A stretch of 12,482 nt of DNA from an uncultured Holophagales bacterium (GTDB taxonomy: Bacteria; Acidobacteriota; Thermoanaerobaculia; UBA5066). Position 1 is the first letter of the stretch, and every line of letters starts with the position of its first letter. The DNA is taken from contig CALMDF010000083.1 in the NCBI GenBank assembly GCA_937864895.1, forward strand, positions 1 through 12,482, written 5' to 3'. Of this stretch, positions 6,707 through 12,482 are shown in pieces. Below the pieces are notes generated by a model that made no database searches, was not told the origin of the DNA, and saw only the letters and a program-made list of their open reading frames with translations. A program made the position numbers and the translations under genes.

Positions 6707-7015
6707 ATGCACTTTCTCCTCTTCTACGAGGTCACCGCGGACTACCTGGCACGTCGCGGCGAGTACCGGGCCGAGCACCTCGCCCTGGCGTGGCAGTTCG
6801 CCGACCGCGGGGAGCTCCTTCTCGGGGGCGCGCTCGGGGATCCCGTGGACGGCGCGATCCTGCTCTTCCGGTGCGAGTCGAAGGAGACGGTGGAGCGGTT
6901 CGTGAAGAGCGACCCGTACGTCGCGAACGGCCTCGTCGCGGCCTGGCGCGTGCGGCCCTGGACGACCGTCGTCGGCGACCTGGCCGCGACGCCGGTACGG
7001 CCGGAGCGCGCCTGA
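6707..7015 (+). CDS. YciI-like (YCII domain) protein
   Basis: A 102-residue cytoplasmic protein that covers the YCII alpha/beta fold end to end. It starts with the strand MHFLLFYEV, followed by the helix with conserved His24 (EHLALAWQFADRGELLLGGAL), the strand AILLFRC, and the helix ending in VKSDPYV (Asp69-Pro70). The His/Asp pair is the putative active site in this family, whose reactions are mostly undefined; relatives include dechlorinating enzymes. AAGGAGA at 6694-6700 supports the start. The LysE-type gene follows after 39 bp and could be cotranscribed. Family assignment is firm, function is unknown. Confidence 0.88.
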   Translation: MHFLLFYEVTADYLARRGEYRAEHLALAWQFADRGELLLGGALGDPVDGAILLFRCESKETVERFVKSDPYVANGLVAAWRVRPWTTVVGDLAATPVRPERA

Positions 7016-7054
7016 CGGCTCACACGCCGGCGCCCGGAAGCCCCCGGGAGGCTC

Positions 7055-7695
7055 ATGCTCGAGCACGTTCTCTTCGGTATGGGATTCGCCTTCTCCGCCG
7101 CGGTGCAACCCGGCCCCCTGCAGGCGTTCCTCTTCTCGCGCGTCGCGTCCGCGGGCTGGAAGCGGACTCTCCCTGCGTCGCTTTCGCCCCTTCTCAGCGA
7201 CATCCCCATCGCGTCGCTGGTGCTCCTCCTCCTCGGGCGGCTCCCTCCCGTCGCCCAGCTCGGCCTGCGCGCCGCGGGGGCGTCCTGCTCGTCGTCCTCG
7301 CGTGGTCCTCCCTTCGCCAGCTGAACAGTCCCCCCGTGGCGCCCGCCGACCCACGGCACTCCGCCCCGCGCACCCTGCTGCAGGCCGCCCTCGTCAACGT
7401 GCTGAACCCCAACCCCTACCTCGCCTGGGCGCTCGTCCTCGGACCCGCGATCGGGGCGGCCTGGCGCCAGCGGCCGGAGTGGGCGGTCGCGCTCGTCGCG
7501 GCTTTCTACGCGACCATGGTCACGATGCTCGCCGCCTCCATCTTCCTCTTCGGAACGGCCCGGTTTCTCGGGCCCCGCGGCCGGCGTTCCCTCGTCCTCG
7601 CGTCCGGCCTCGTCCTCGCAGCCCTCGGCGTCTACCAGCTCGCCGTGAGCCTCCCGGGGCTCGCGGCCCCGTCCGCCGGCAGGCCGGCATCCTGA
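7055..7695 (+). pseudogene. LysE/RhtB-type amino acid exporter, frameshifted in a G run
   Basis: The first frame encodes the start of a LysE-family exporter: LFGMGFAFSAAVQPGPLQAF (the PGP motif follows the first helix) and further hydrophobic segments up to LGLRAAG. The coding signal then jumps at GGGGG (7276-7280) to the -1 frame, which continues GGVLLVVLAWSSLRQL and NPNPYLAWALVLGPAIGAAW (the NPNPY region typical of the family), then more membrane helices to the stop at 7693-7695. Adding one G to the run gives a continuous protein of 213 residues, the usual size of the family. GGGAGG (7046-7051) precedes the ATG by 3 nt. An assembly error, a genuine mutation or -1 ribosomal slippage are possible. 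Substrate unknown. Confidence 0.82.
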
Positions 7696-7708
7696 GGAGG
7701 TCCTCGCC

Positions 7709-8155
7709 GTGAAGAGATCGAGCACCCGTGCCGCCCGGCTCATCGACCCCGAGACGATCGCGAACGTCGGCCTCTTCTACGTCTGCTTCCGCCTCTCCCG
7801 CTACGGATGGAACGTGTCGCCCGCCACGCGGAACGCGCGGGGCTTCGACGTCATCGCCTGCAGCCGGGACGCCTCGCGGACCCGGTCGCTCCAGGTGAAG
7901 GCGACTTCCCGGAGGGGAGCGGTCCTGCTGGCCACGGACCTCGACCGCGTCGTGGGCGACTTCGTCGTCGTCTGCCGAAGCGTCCTCACCGAGGCTCCCG
8001 AGTCCTTCATCCTGACTCCCGGGGAGGCGCGCGGGTCGGCGGTTTCGGCGGAACACGAGGGGCGCACGACCTTCTGGCTGCAGCCCCGGGCCTACGACCG
8101 CCCGGAATTCCGCGAAGCCTGGTCGCGCCTCGGGGTCGGCGTCTCGCGCCGGTAA
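7709..8155 (+). CDS. Small PD-(D/E)XK nuclease-like protein
   Basis: A 148-residue soluble protein whose core matches the PD-(D/E)XK restriction-endonuclease fold. Helix A is NVGLFYVCFRLSRYGWNV (about 19-36), followed by RNARGFDVIA with Asp47, then LQVKATS with Gln62-Val-Lys64 (a QxK version of ExK). These correspond to the metal-binding core of Holliday-junction-resolvase-like and intron-associated nucleases, and similar short proteins occur as uncharacterised orphans in many bacteria. The C-terminal part (FILTPGEARG, TFWLQPRAYD) looks family-specific. GAGGAGG (7694-7700) supports the GTG start; it overlaps the stop of the LysE-type gene, so the two are likely cotranscribed. There is no methylase or other restriction partner nearby. 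Fold fairly likely; activity is inferred. Confidence 0.7.
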   Translation: MKRSSTRAARLIDPETIANVGLFYVCFRLSRYGWNVSPATRNARGFDVIACSRDASRTRSLQVKATSRRGAVLLATDLDRVVGDFVVVCRSVLTEAPESFILTPGEARGSAVSAEHEGRTTFWLQPRAYDRPEFREAWSRLGVGVSRR

Positions 8156-8158
8156 GAT
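8153..8158 (+). promoter_or_regulatory. Probable -10 box (TAAGAT), leaderless start of glsA
   Basis: TAAGAT stands 6 nt before the GTG at 8165 and includes the TAA stop of the preceding gene. Box and spacing are identical to those of the amidohydrolase gene. No Shine-Dalgarno is seen before the GTG, which fits initiation on a leaderless transcript. Confidence 0.55.
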
Positions 8159-8164
8159 CTCCAG

Positions 8165-9076
8165 GTGGATTACGCGCGGATCCTCTCGGAGATCGTGGAA
8201 GAGGTGCGGCCGCTCGTCGGGAAGGGCCGCGCCGCCGAGTACATCCCTCCCCTCGCCGAGGTCCCGCGCGACCGCTTCGGGATGGTCGTCCGGACGGTCG
8301 GCAACGAGGTCTTCCAGGTCGGGGACTCCGGGGAGCGGTTCTCGATCCAGAGCATCGCGAAGGTCTTCAGCCTGACGCTCGCGATGCGCCTGGAAGGGGA
8401 CGCCGTCTGGGAACGCGTCGGCCGCGAGCCTTCGGGCAGCGCCTTCAACTCGCTCGTCCAGCTCGAGGTGGAACGCGGGATCCCGAGGAACCCGTTCATC
8501 AACGCGGGCGCGCTCGTCGTCCTCGACATGATCCTCGACCACCAGGCGGAGGGCGCCGACCTCGTCCTCGACTTCGTGAGGCGCGCCTCCGCGGACCCGT
8601 CCGTCGGCTACGACGAGTCGGTGGCCGGCGCCGAACGGGCGACCGGCCACCGCAACCGCGCCCTCGCCCACTTCCTCAGGTCGTTCGACAACCTCGGGAA
8701 CGACCCGGACCGCGTGCTCGACGCCTACTTCCGCCTCTGCTCGATCTCGATGAGCTGCGCCGGGCTCGCCACCGCCTTCCACTACCTGGCGACGGGCGGC
8801 CTCTCGGCCGGCGGGGAGGAGGTCGCCACGCCCCGGCAGGCGAAGCGCGTGAACTCGGTGATGCTGACCTGCGGCGTCTACGACGAGGCCGGCGACTACG
8901 CGTACCGCGTCGGCCTGCCCGCCAAGAGCGGCGTGGGCGGCGGGGTGGTGGCGGTGATGCCGGGCCGGTTCGTGGCGACGGTCTGGTCGCCCTGCCTGAG
9001 CGAGAAGGGAAACTCGCTCGCCGGGACGATGGCGCTCGAGCTCCTGACGACGAAGACGGCGCTCTCGGTCTTCTGA
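8165..9076 (+). CDS. glsA: Glutaminase
   Basis: This 303-residue enzyme hydrolyses L-glutamine to glutamate and ammonia in the cytoplasm. It has the serine-dependent beta-lactamase-like fold of the bacterial GlsA family. The catalytic Ser63-x-x-Lys66 lies in FSIQSIAKVF. Other family blocks are present: RFGMVVRTVGNEVFQVGD, AFNSLVQLE, NPFINAGAL, GHRNRALAHFLRSF, VNSVMLTCGVYD and KSGVGGG. The length is normal for the single-domain bacterial form, without the STAS or ankyrin extensions of some relatives. The GTG start gives the expected N-terminus (YARILSEI), and the TAAGAT box 6 nt upstream suggests its own promoter. This is a metabolic gene with no functional tie to the preceding nuclease-like gene. 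Confidence 0.95.
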   Translation: MDYARILSEIVEEVRPLVGKGRAAEYIPPLAEVPRDRFGMVVRTVGNEVFQVGDSGERFSIQSIAKVFSLTLAMRLEGDAVWERVGREPSGSAFNSLVQLEVERGIPRNPFINAGALVVLDMILDHQAEGADLVLDFVRRASADPSVGYDESVAGAERATGHRNRALAHFLRSFDNLGNDPDRVLDAYFRLCSISMSCAGLATAFHYLATGGLSAGGEEVATPRQAKRVNSVMLTCGVYDEAGDYAYRVGLPAKSGVGGGVVAVMPGRFVATVWSPCLSEKGNSLAGTMALELLTTKTALSVF

Positions 9077-9172
9077 CCCCGGCGGCGATCCGCTTCGAAG
9101 GGGAGAAGCCGCCGCCCACGGCCCTCGCGCGGAAGACGGGGAGGGCACGAATCGCCGGGACCGGCCGCCGCG

Positions 9173-9178
9173 TATAGT
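9173..9178 (+). promoter_or_regulatory. Probable -10 box (TATAGT)
   Basis: TATAGT lies 24 nt before the ATG at 9203, with GGAGG (9191-9195) between them, giving a short leader with a normal ribosome binding site. No clear -35 is seen about 17 bp upstream. Confidence 0.45.
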
Positions 9179-9202
9179 CGGGACAGCCACGGAGGTTCCG
9201 AC

Positions 9203-9586
9203 ATGAGCGAGACGGTTTCGCGATCTCTCTTCTGGCCCCCCCGGATCCTCGGCATCCTCTTCTCGCTCTTCCTCGTCGTCTTCTCCTTCGACGTGTTCCG
9301 GCCCGGACTGCCCGCACGGGAGGTGGCGCTCGCATTCCTGGTCCACAACATTCCGACGGCCCTGATGCTCCTCGTCATCGCGCTCGCCTGGCGGCACGAC
9401 CTCCTCGGGGCGGTCGTCTTCACCGGCCTCGGCTTCCTCTACGTCGTCGCGACGTGGGGACGGTTCCCGTGGACGGTCTACGTCGCGATCGGAGGCCCGC
9501 TCTTCCTCGTCGGGGGCCTCTTCTTCGCGAGCTGGCTCGCGAAGCGGCACCTGCCGCACGGGCCGGCGCCCGCGCCGCAGCACTGA
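9203..9586 (+). CDS. Four-helix integral membrane protein, DUF7670-like
   Basis: A 127-residue protein with four predicted transmembrane helices: about 14-32 (RILGILFSLFLVVFSFDVF), 40-60 (with the HNIPTALMLL motif), 67-84 (LLGAVVFTGLGFLYVVA) and 91-112 (VYVAIGGPLFLVGGLFFAS). The pattern of a first helix ending in DVF, then a helix with H-x-x-P-T, then AWRHDLLG is one I recall from small uncharacterised proteins in Bacteroidetes and Acidobacteria (DUF7670 type). No catalytic residues are evident. GGAGG at 9191-9195 is placed well for the ATG. The gene converges with the DUF6265-like gene, 31 bp away. Confidence 0.75.
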   Translation: MSETVSRSLFWPPRILGILFSLFLVVFSFDVFRPGLPAREVALAFLVHNIPTALMLLVIALAWRHDLLGAVVFTGLGFLYVVATWGRFPWTVYVAIGGPLFLVGGLFFASWLAKRHLPHGPAPAPQH

Positions 9587-9617
9587 CGCCGGAGCAGGGC
9601 CGCCCCGGAAGGCCGGG

Positions 9618-10103
9618 CTAGCGGCAGCCCGCCGCGGCCGGGCGGTAGCGGAGCTCCTCCGCCTGCTCCGGGGCCGACGCATCTCCCTCCACCCGCGCCG
9701 TGAGGCCGCCGTCCGGCCTTTTCGAGTAGACGACCCGCTTCGGGAAGTCGTGCGCGAGGTTCTCGAAGACCGCGGTCCCGGCTTCGAGACGGACGAGCCG
9801 GAACTCGGTGGCCGGGCCGCCCCTCGGCTGCGCCACGTAGAAGAGGCCGTCGGCGCGCGCCTCGATGCGCAGGTACTCGAAGAAGACGGTCTTCCCCTTC
9901 GCCACGCTCGTCGTGCGGCCCATGCCGACCATCGTGTCGGGGCCGGGGCAGAGCCACTGCTCCTCGACGCGCGCCCCGCCGGACTCGACGACCCAGGAGC
10001 CCGCGAGGAAGGCGAGGTCCGCTATTTTCGGGGACGCGGCGGGAGGGGCGCCGAGGGCGGGCAGGGCGAGGAGAAGGAGGGCGGCGGCGCGGCAGAGCTT
10101 CAC
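9618..10103 (-). CDS. Exported DUF6265-like protein
   Basis: This 161-residue protein has a signal peptide (KLCRAAALLLLALPALGAPPA, roughly 2-20) and one DUF6265-like domain. The family blocks are LAFLAGSWV, EEQWLCP, MVGMGRT, FFEYLRIEA, YVAQPRGGPATEFRL and VFENLAHDFPKRVVY. It is probably periplasmic and the function of the family is unknown; the fold is likely a lipocalin-like beta barrel, by inference. The start is a GTG, with GAGAAT 6 nt upstream as a poor -10 match and no Shine-Dalgarno. The 72-residue gene lies 73 bp upstream on the same strand and could share the transcript. Confidence 0.85.
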   Translation of the reverse strand: MKLCRAAALLLLALPALGAPPAASPKIADLAFLAGSWVVESGGARVEEQWLCPGPDTMVGMGRTTSVAKGKTVFFEYLRIEARADGLFYVAQPRGGPATEFRLVRLEAGTAVFENLAHDFPKRVVYSKRPDGGLTARVEGDASAPEQAEELRYRPAAAGCR

Positions 10104-10176
10104 CCGCGTATTCTCCGCGGTCGCCCGGGGGCGTTGCGGCGCATCCTCTCCCTCGGGTTCCCGCGCGGCCGAAAGA

Positions 10177-10395
10177 TCAGTAGCCCCCCTCCCCCGGCTT
10201 CAGGTACTCGGTCTTCTCCGGCACGTTCGCCACCTCGAGGCAGAAGCACGCGGCAAGGCGGCGCGCCTTTCGCTCCGCAGCCTCGCGCGTGGAGGCCTCG
10301 GCGAGGACGAGCATCGGCAGCCCGAGGAAGACGGACAGGATCCACGCGGCGTTCCGCCTCGGGAGCGCTCTGATGGCGGGGAACTTCTTCGTCAA
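10177..10395 (-). CDS. Small membrane-anchored protein of unknown function
   Basis: The gene encodes 72 residues, starting from a TTG (10395-10393), the only plausible start in frame before the coding signal. A basic N-terminus (TKKFPAIRALPRRN) precedes a hydrophobic helix (AAWILSVFLGLPMLVLAEA, about 16-34). A charged helix (REAAERKARRLAA) and a tail ending EYLKPGEGGY follow. It may be an anchored protein or have an uncleaved signal. Two cysteines (Cys50, Cys52) form a CFC motif. The TTG has no Shine-Dalgarno, but TATACT sits 9 nt upstream, supporting short-leader transcription. The family is not recognised. It is divergent from the nucleosidase-family gene. Confidence 0.55.
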   Translation of the reverse strand: MTKKFPAIRALPRRNAAWILSVFLGLPMLVLAEASTREAAERKARRLAACFCLEVANVPEKTEYLKPGEGGY

Positions 10396-10404
10396 GGTGG
10401 CGGG

Positions 10405-10410
10405 AGTATA
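10405..10410 (-). promoter_or_regulatory. Probable -10 box (TATACT) for the small minus-strand gene
   Basis: TATACT on the minus strand lies 9 nt before the TTG start. It is one A/T-rich island in the G+C-rich 84-bp divergent region and supports the TTG start choice. Confidence 0.45.
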
Positions 10411-10444
10411 GGTGCGCCGGGCCGGTCTCCGGCGAATCGGGGTC

Positions 10445-10471
10445 CCGTCGTCGCGACGGCGCGAATAGACT
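10445..10471 (+). promoter_or_regulatory. Palindrome and TAGACT -10 box before the nucleosidase-family gene
   Basis: TAGACT (10466-10471) lies 8 nt before the ATG at 10480, again without a Shine-Dalgarno. Just upstream is the perfect palindrome CGTCGCGACG (10449-10458), overlapping a second symmetric reading of CCGTCG and CGACGG around a TCG centre. It occupies the place of the -35/-10 spacer, where a repressor could act. The role is inferred. Confidence 0.35.
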
Positions 10472-10479
10472 CCCCGCCC

Positions 10480-11316
10480 ATGTCTTCCGGCCGGCCCGTC
10501 GCCATCGTCGTCGCGATGGAAGAGGAGTTCCTCCCCTTCCGGCGGCTCGTGCCGGACCTGAGACCAGTGCGCGGGTGCGGCCCGTGGGAGCTCTTCGAGG
10601 GCACCGCCCGAGCGCGCCGGGTGGTGATCGTCGTCTCCGACTGCGGTCCCGCGAACGCGGCCGCGGCGCTGGAGCGGCTCGTTGCGACCTTCGATCCCGA
10701 CCTGGTTCTCTCCGGGGGCTCGGCCGGGGCGCACGACGCCGGCCTCCTGCCCGGCGACGTCGTCGTGGGGGCCCGGTACCGGATCCTCTTCCCCCCGGCG
10801 GTCCAGGAGGAGCGGAGCCGGCAGGGGCTCCACCGGAAGGGGTTCCGGTTCCGGCGCGACGGTCGGCGCCATCACCCGGGGGGCCTCGCGGTTCCGGCAG
10901 CGCTCCTCTCGCGGGCCGTCGCGGCGGGCGAGGAGGAGCTTCGGGCGCTTGGAGCCTGGACGGGACCGGGGTGGCCGGAGGGGGTAGACCACAGGCCCGG
11001 GAAAATCGTCACGGGTCTCGTCGGGTCGACGGACCACTGGACGACCCGCGAGGAGGAGGTCCTCGCCCTGCGCGAGCTCTACGGCTCGGCCTGCGAGGAC
11101 ATGGAGAGCGCCTACCTCGCCCAGGTGTGCGCCTTCCACGGGCTCCCCTTCCTCTCCGTAAGGACGGTCAGCAACAACGAGCTTCTGCGCCCGCTCGCGC
11201 CCGGCGACACGAACGAGGCGATCGCGCGCGCTGGCGAGCGGAGCGCGCGGATCGTGGCGAGGATCGCGGCGGCGGAAGAACCGGGGCGGAGCGGGTTGCT
11301 CGTCGAAGGGCCCTGA
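10480..11316 (+). CDS. MTA/SAH nucleosidase-family (PNP/UDP superfamily) protein
   Basis: This 278-residue protein is longer than the roughly 230 of typical methylthioadenosine/S-adenosylhomocysteine nucleosidases (MTAN). Family signatures are AMEEEFLPF (Glu16 at the position of catalytic Glu12 in E. coli MTAN), SGGSAGA (79-84), GDVVV, DMESAYLAQVC (Glu209 at the ribose-binding Glu174) and PFLSVRTVSNNE. In E. coli MTAN the last block reads VRAISDVAD with catalytic Asp197; here the position is Asn232. Extra residues about 105-190 include a basic stretch (HRKGFRFRRDGRRHH) and GSTDHWT. The enzyme may cleave a different nucleoside, such as a 6-oxopurine, or be altered in mechanism. The ATG at 10480 starts the recognisable fold; the long upstream reading frame is noncoding. 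Confidence 0.8.
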   Translation: MSSGRPVAIVVAMEEEFLPFRRLVPDLRPVRGCGPWELFEGTARARRVVIVVSDCGPANAAAALERLVATFDPDLVLSGGSAGAHDAGLLPGDVVVGARYRILFPPAVQEERSRQGLHRKGFRFRRDGRRHHPGGLAVPAALLSRAVAAGEEELRALGAWTGPGWPEGVDHRPGKIVTGLVGSTDHWTTREEEVLALRELYGSACEDMESAYLAQVCAFHGLPFLSVRTVSNNELLRPLAPGDTNEAIARAGERSARIVARIAAAEEPGRSGLLVEGP

Positions 11317-11332
11317 GGCCGGCCGCGACGAA

Positions 11333-11357
11333 AGTAGTAGTCATTACAACTACTAGT
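11333..11357. promoter_or_regulatory. Second 9-7-9 dyad, matching the trmB-like operator
   Basis: The left arm AGTAGTAGT (11333-11341), spacer CATTACA (11342-11348) and right arm ACTACTAGT (11349-11357) form a dyad whose inner 7 bp are perfect (TAGTAGT with ACTACTA). It lies in the 91-bp gap between two convergent genes, in an A+T-rich island. There is no T-run or G+C-rich stem, so an intrinsic terminator is unlikely. It matches the 4705-4729 site at 18 of 25 positions. Confidence 0.45.
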
Positions 11358-11407
11358 CTCCGCTGCGAAAGATCCCCCGTGGGCACCCCGGCGCGAGTCC
11401 GTCCCGG

Positions 11408-12482
11408 CTACCTGAAGACGAGCGGGACGAGGAGGAGGACGCCGGCGGGGATGACGACGCAGGCGGTGAGGTTCATCCAGATCCCTGCAAGCGCCATCGT
11501 GGTGACCGGGACGAGCCCGGAGCCGTAGACGATCGCGTTCGGGGGCGTGGCGACGGGGAGCATGAACGCCATGCTGCAACCGAGCGCGCAGCCCAGGGCC
11601 GGCTCCAGGGGCGAAACGCCTGCAGCCTGGGCGCTCGCGATGGCAAGCGGGACGAGCATCGTGGCGGCCGCCGTGTTCGAGGTGACCTCGGTGAAGAAGA
11701 TCGAGAAGACGGCGAAGACGACGGTGAGCCCGAGCGTCGTCGAGACGCCTGTGGACCCGACGAGTCCCTGGCCGAGAGTCTCCGAGAGGCCCGTCCGGAA
11801 CATCGCGCCGCCGAGGGAGAGCCCGCCTCCGAAGAGGAGGAGCGTTCCCCAGTCGATCCGCGCGGCGTCGGCCCAGGCGAGGGCGCGCCGGCGCTCGACT
11901 CCGCCGGCGGGAAGAACGAAGAGGAGCCCCGCGCCGAGGACCGCCACGGCCCCCTCGGGAAGGGCGCGGGAGAGCGCCGCCGAAACGGCGTGGCCCTGCC
12001 CCAGGACGAGAGCGACGAGGCCCGGGCCGACCCATCCCGCGACGGTCGCGAGGACGGCGAAGGTGACGCTCTTTTCCCCCGCGCTCATCGTCCCCCGCGG
12101 CCGTGAAGCCAGGCCCGCGCCGCGCTCGAAGCGAGCAGACGGCCCGAAACGGCGCCCCATCAGGAGCGCCGCCGCCAGGGCCATCGCCGCCGTCACGGGG
12201 AGCGAGACGAGGAGCCACGGCACGAACCCCACTTGGAGCCCGGCGAGCGACGAGAGCTGCCCGATGGCGACGAGGTTCGGGGGAGAGCCCACGGGCGTCC
12301 CGATTCCCCCGATCGAGGAGCCGTAGGCGCACGCGAGGAGGATCGACGTGGCGAACGGCGAACGCCGGAGGCCTCCCGGCTCGAGGGCCCCGAGCGTGCC
12401 GAGGGCGATCGGGTAGAGCATCGCCGTCGTGGCGGAGTTGGAGAGCCACATGGAAAGGGCCGCGGAAAGGATCACGAAGGTT
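11408..12482 (-). CDS. DASS/SLC13-family anion transporter, 5' end outside window
   Basis: This C-terminal part of a sodium-coupled divalent anion symporter or related permease (dicarboxylate or sulfate) shows about 355 residues and continues upstream past the window edge, so the start is unknown. Both substrate/sodium-binding SNT signatures are present: LSNSATTAM near the visible N-terminus and VTSNTAAATML about 253 residues later. Each is followed by a Pro-Asn motif (GTPVGSPPNLVA; ATPPNAIVYGSG), the inverted-repeat layout of the family. Multiple hydrophobic helices place it in the inner membrane. Complete family members run to about 450-600 residues. It converges with the nucleosidase-family gene. 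Substrate cannot be read from the sequence. Confidence 0.9.
   Translation of the reverse strand, partial: TFVILSAALSMWLSNSATTAMLYPIALGTLGALEPGGLRRSPFATSILLACAYGSSIGGIGTPVGSPPNLVAIGQLSSLAGLQVGFVPWLLVSLPVTAAMALAAALLMGRRFGPSARFERGAGLASRPRGTMSAGEKSVTFAVLATVAGWVGPGLVALVLGQGHAVSAALSRALPEGAVAVLGAGLLFVLPAGGVERRRALAWADAARIDWGTLLLFGGGLSLGGAMFRTGLSETLGQGLVGSTGVSTTLGLTVVFAVFSIFFTEVTSNTAAATMLVPLAIASAQAAGVSPLEPALGCALGCSMAFMLPVATPPNAIVYGSGLVPVTTMALAGIWMNLTACVVIPAGVLLLVPLVFR

Noticed and set aside
5604..9076. A polyamine/glutamine nitrogen pathway cluster made of the amidohydrolase, exporter and glutaminase
   Set aside because: The glutaminase and amidohydrolase have their own promoters and no dedicated partner enzymes are present; a shared pathway cannot be supported.
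9587..9617. G+C-rich symmetry between the convergent genes as a bidirectional terminator
   Set aside because: Only short imperfect pairing (CCGG, AAGG, CCGG) and no T-run on either side.
7520..9682. 720-codon minus-strand open frame opposite the nuclease-like, glsA and membrane genes
   Set aside because: Its composition (Arg, Glu, Asp, Pro rich, no motif) is that of an antisense frame; the plus-strand genes have clear family signatures.

Overview
The window is a roughly 70% G+C, gene-dense bacterial chromosome segment. Third codon positions are almost all G or C in the real genes. The gene mix (DUF6265-like secreted protein, TrmB-type regulator, tandem retropepsin-like plus PDZ protein, acetylpolyamine amidohydrolase-like deacetylase, DASS transporter) and the short or leaderless promoters would fit an Acidobacteriota-like soil or aquatic bacterium. 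That assignment is inference, because no rRNA or marker gene is present. I see no tRNA, CRISPR array, IS transposase or phage gene.

Layout. Positions 1-240 hold no gene but carry a perfect 15-bp hairpin (28-88) and a second inverted repeat (119-164). Three plus-strand genes follow: an AHSA1/START-like protein (241-717), a DinB-fold protein (720-1289) and a type II beta-carbonic anhydrase (1312-1959). They converge on a minus-strand operon in which a TrmB-type regulator (4716-3847) overlaps by ATGA a large exported protein with a LolA-like region, two retropepsin-like repeats and a PDZ domain (3850-1985). A dyad covers the regulator's start codon. Divergent from it are a frameshifted small gene of unknown family (4895-5207) and a two-helix membrane protein (5255-5485).

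Next on the plus strand come an HDAC-superfamily amidohydrolase (5604-6641), a YciI-like protein (6707-7015), a LysE-type exporter broken by one missing G (7055-7695), a small PD-(D/E)XK-like protein (7709-8155), glutaminase GlsA (8165-9076) and a four-helix membrane protein (9203-9586). On the minus strand are a DUF6265-like exported protein (10103-9618) and a 72-residue membrane-anchored protein (10395-10177). The latter is divergent from an MTA/SAH nucleosidase-family enzyme (10480-11316) whose usual catalytic Asp appears as Asn. The window ends inside a DASS/SLC13 anion transporter (minus, 11408 to beyond 12482).

Three themes stand out. First, two 25-bp A+T-rich dyads with identical geometry (9-bp arms, 7-bp spacer) occur at 4705-4729, over the trmB-like start codon, and at 11333-11357, between two convergent genes. 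They are candidate operators of the regulator. Second, TANNNT boxes lie 6-9 nt before several start codons that lack a clear Shine-Dalgarno, pointing to leaderless transcription, while other genes have GGAGG-type sites. Third, two genes are broken by single-base indels in homopolymer runs, which are either assembly errors or real lesions. I see no coherent new multigene system; most genes look like independent housekeeping or accessory functions.
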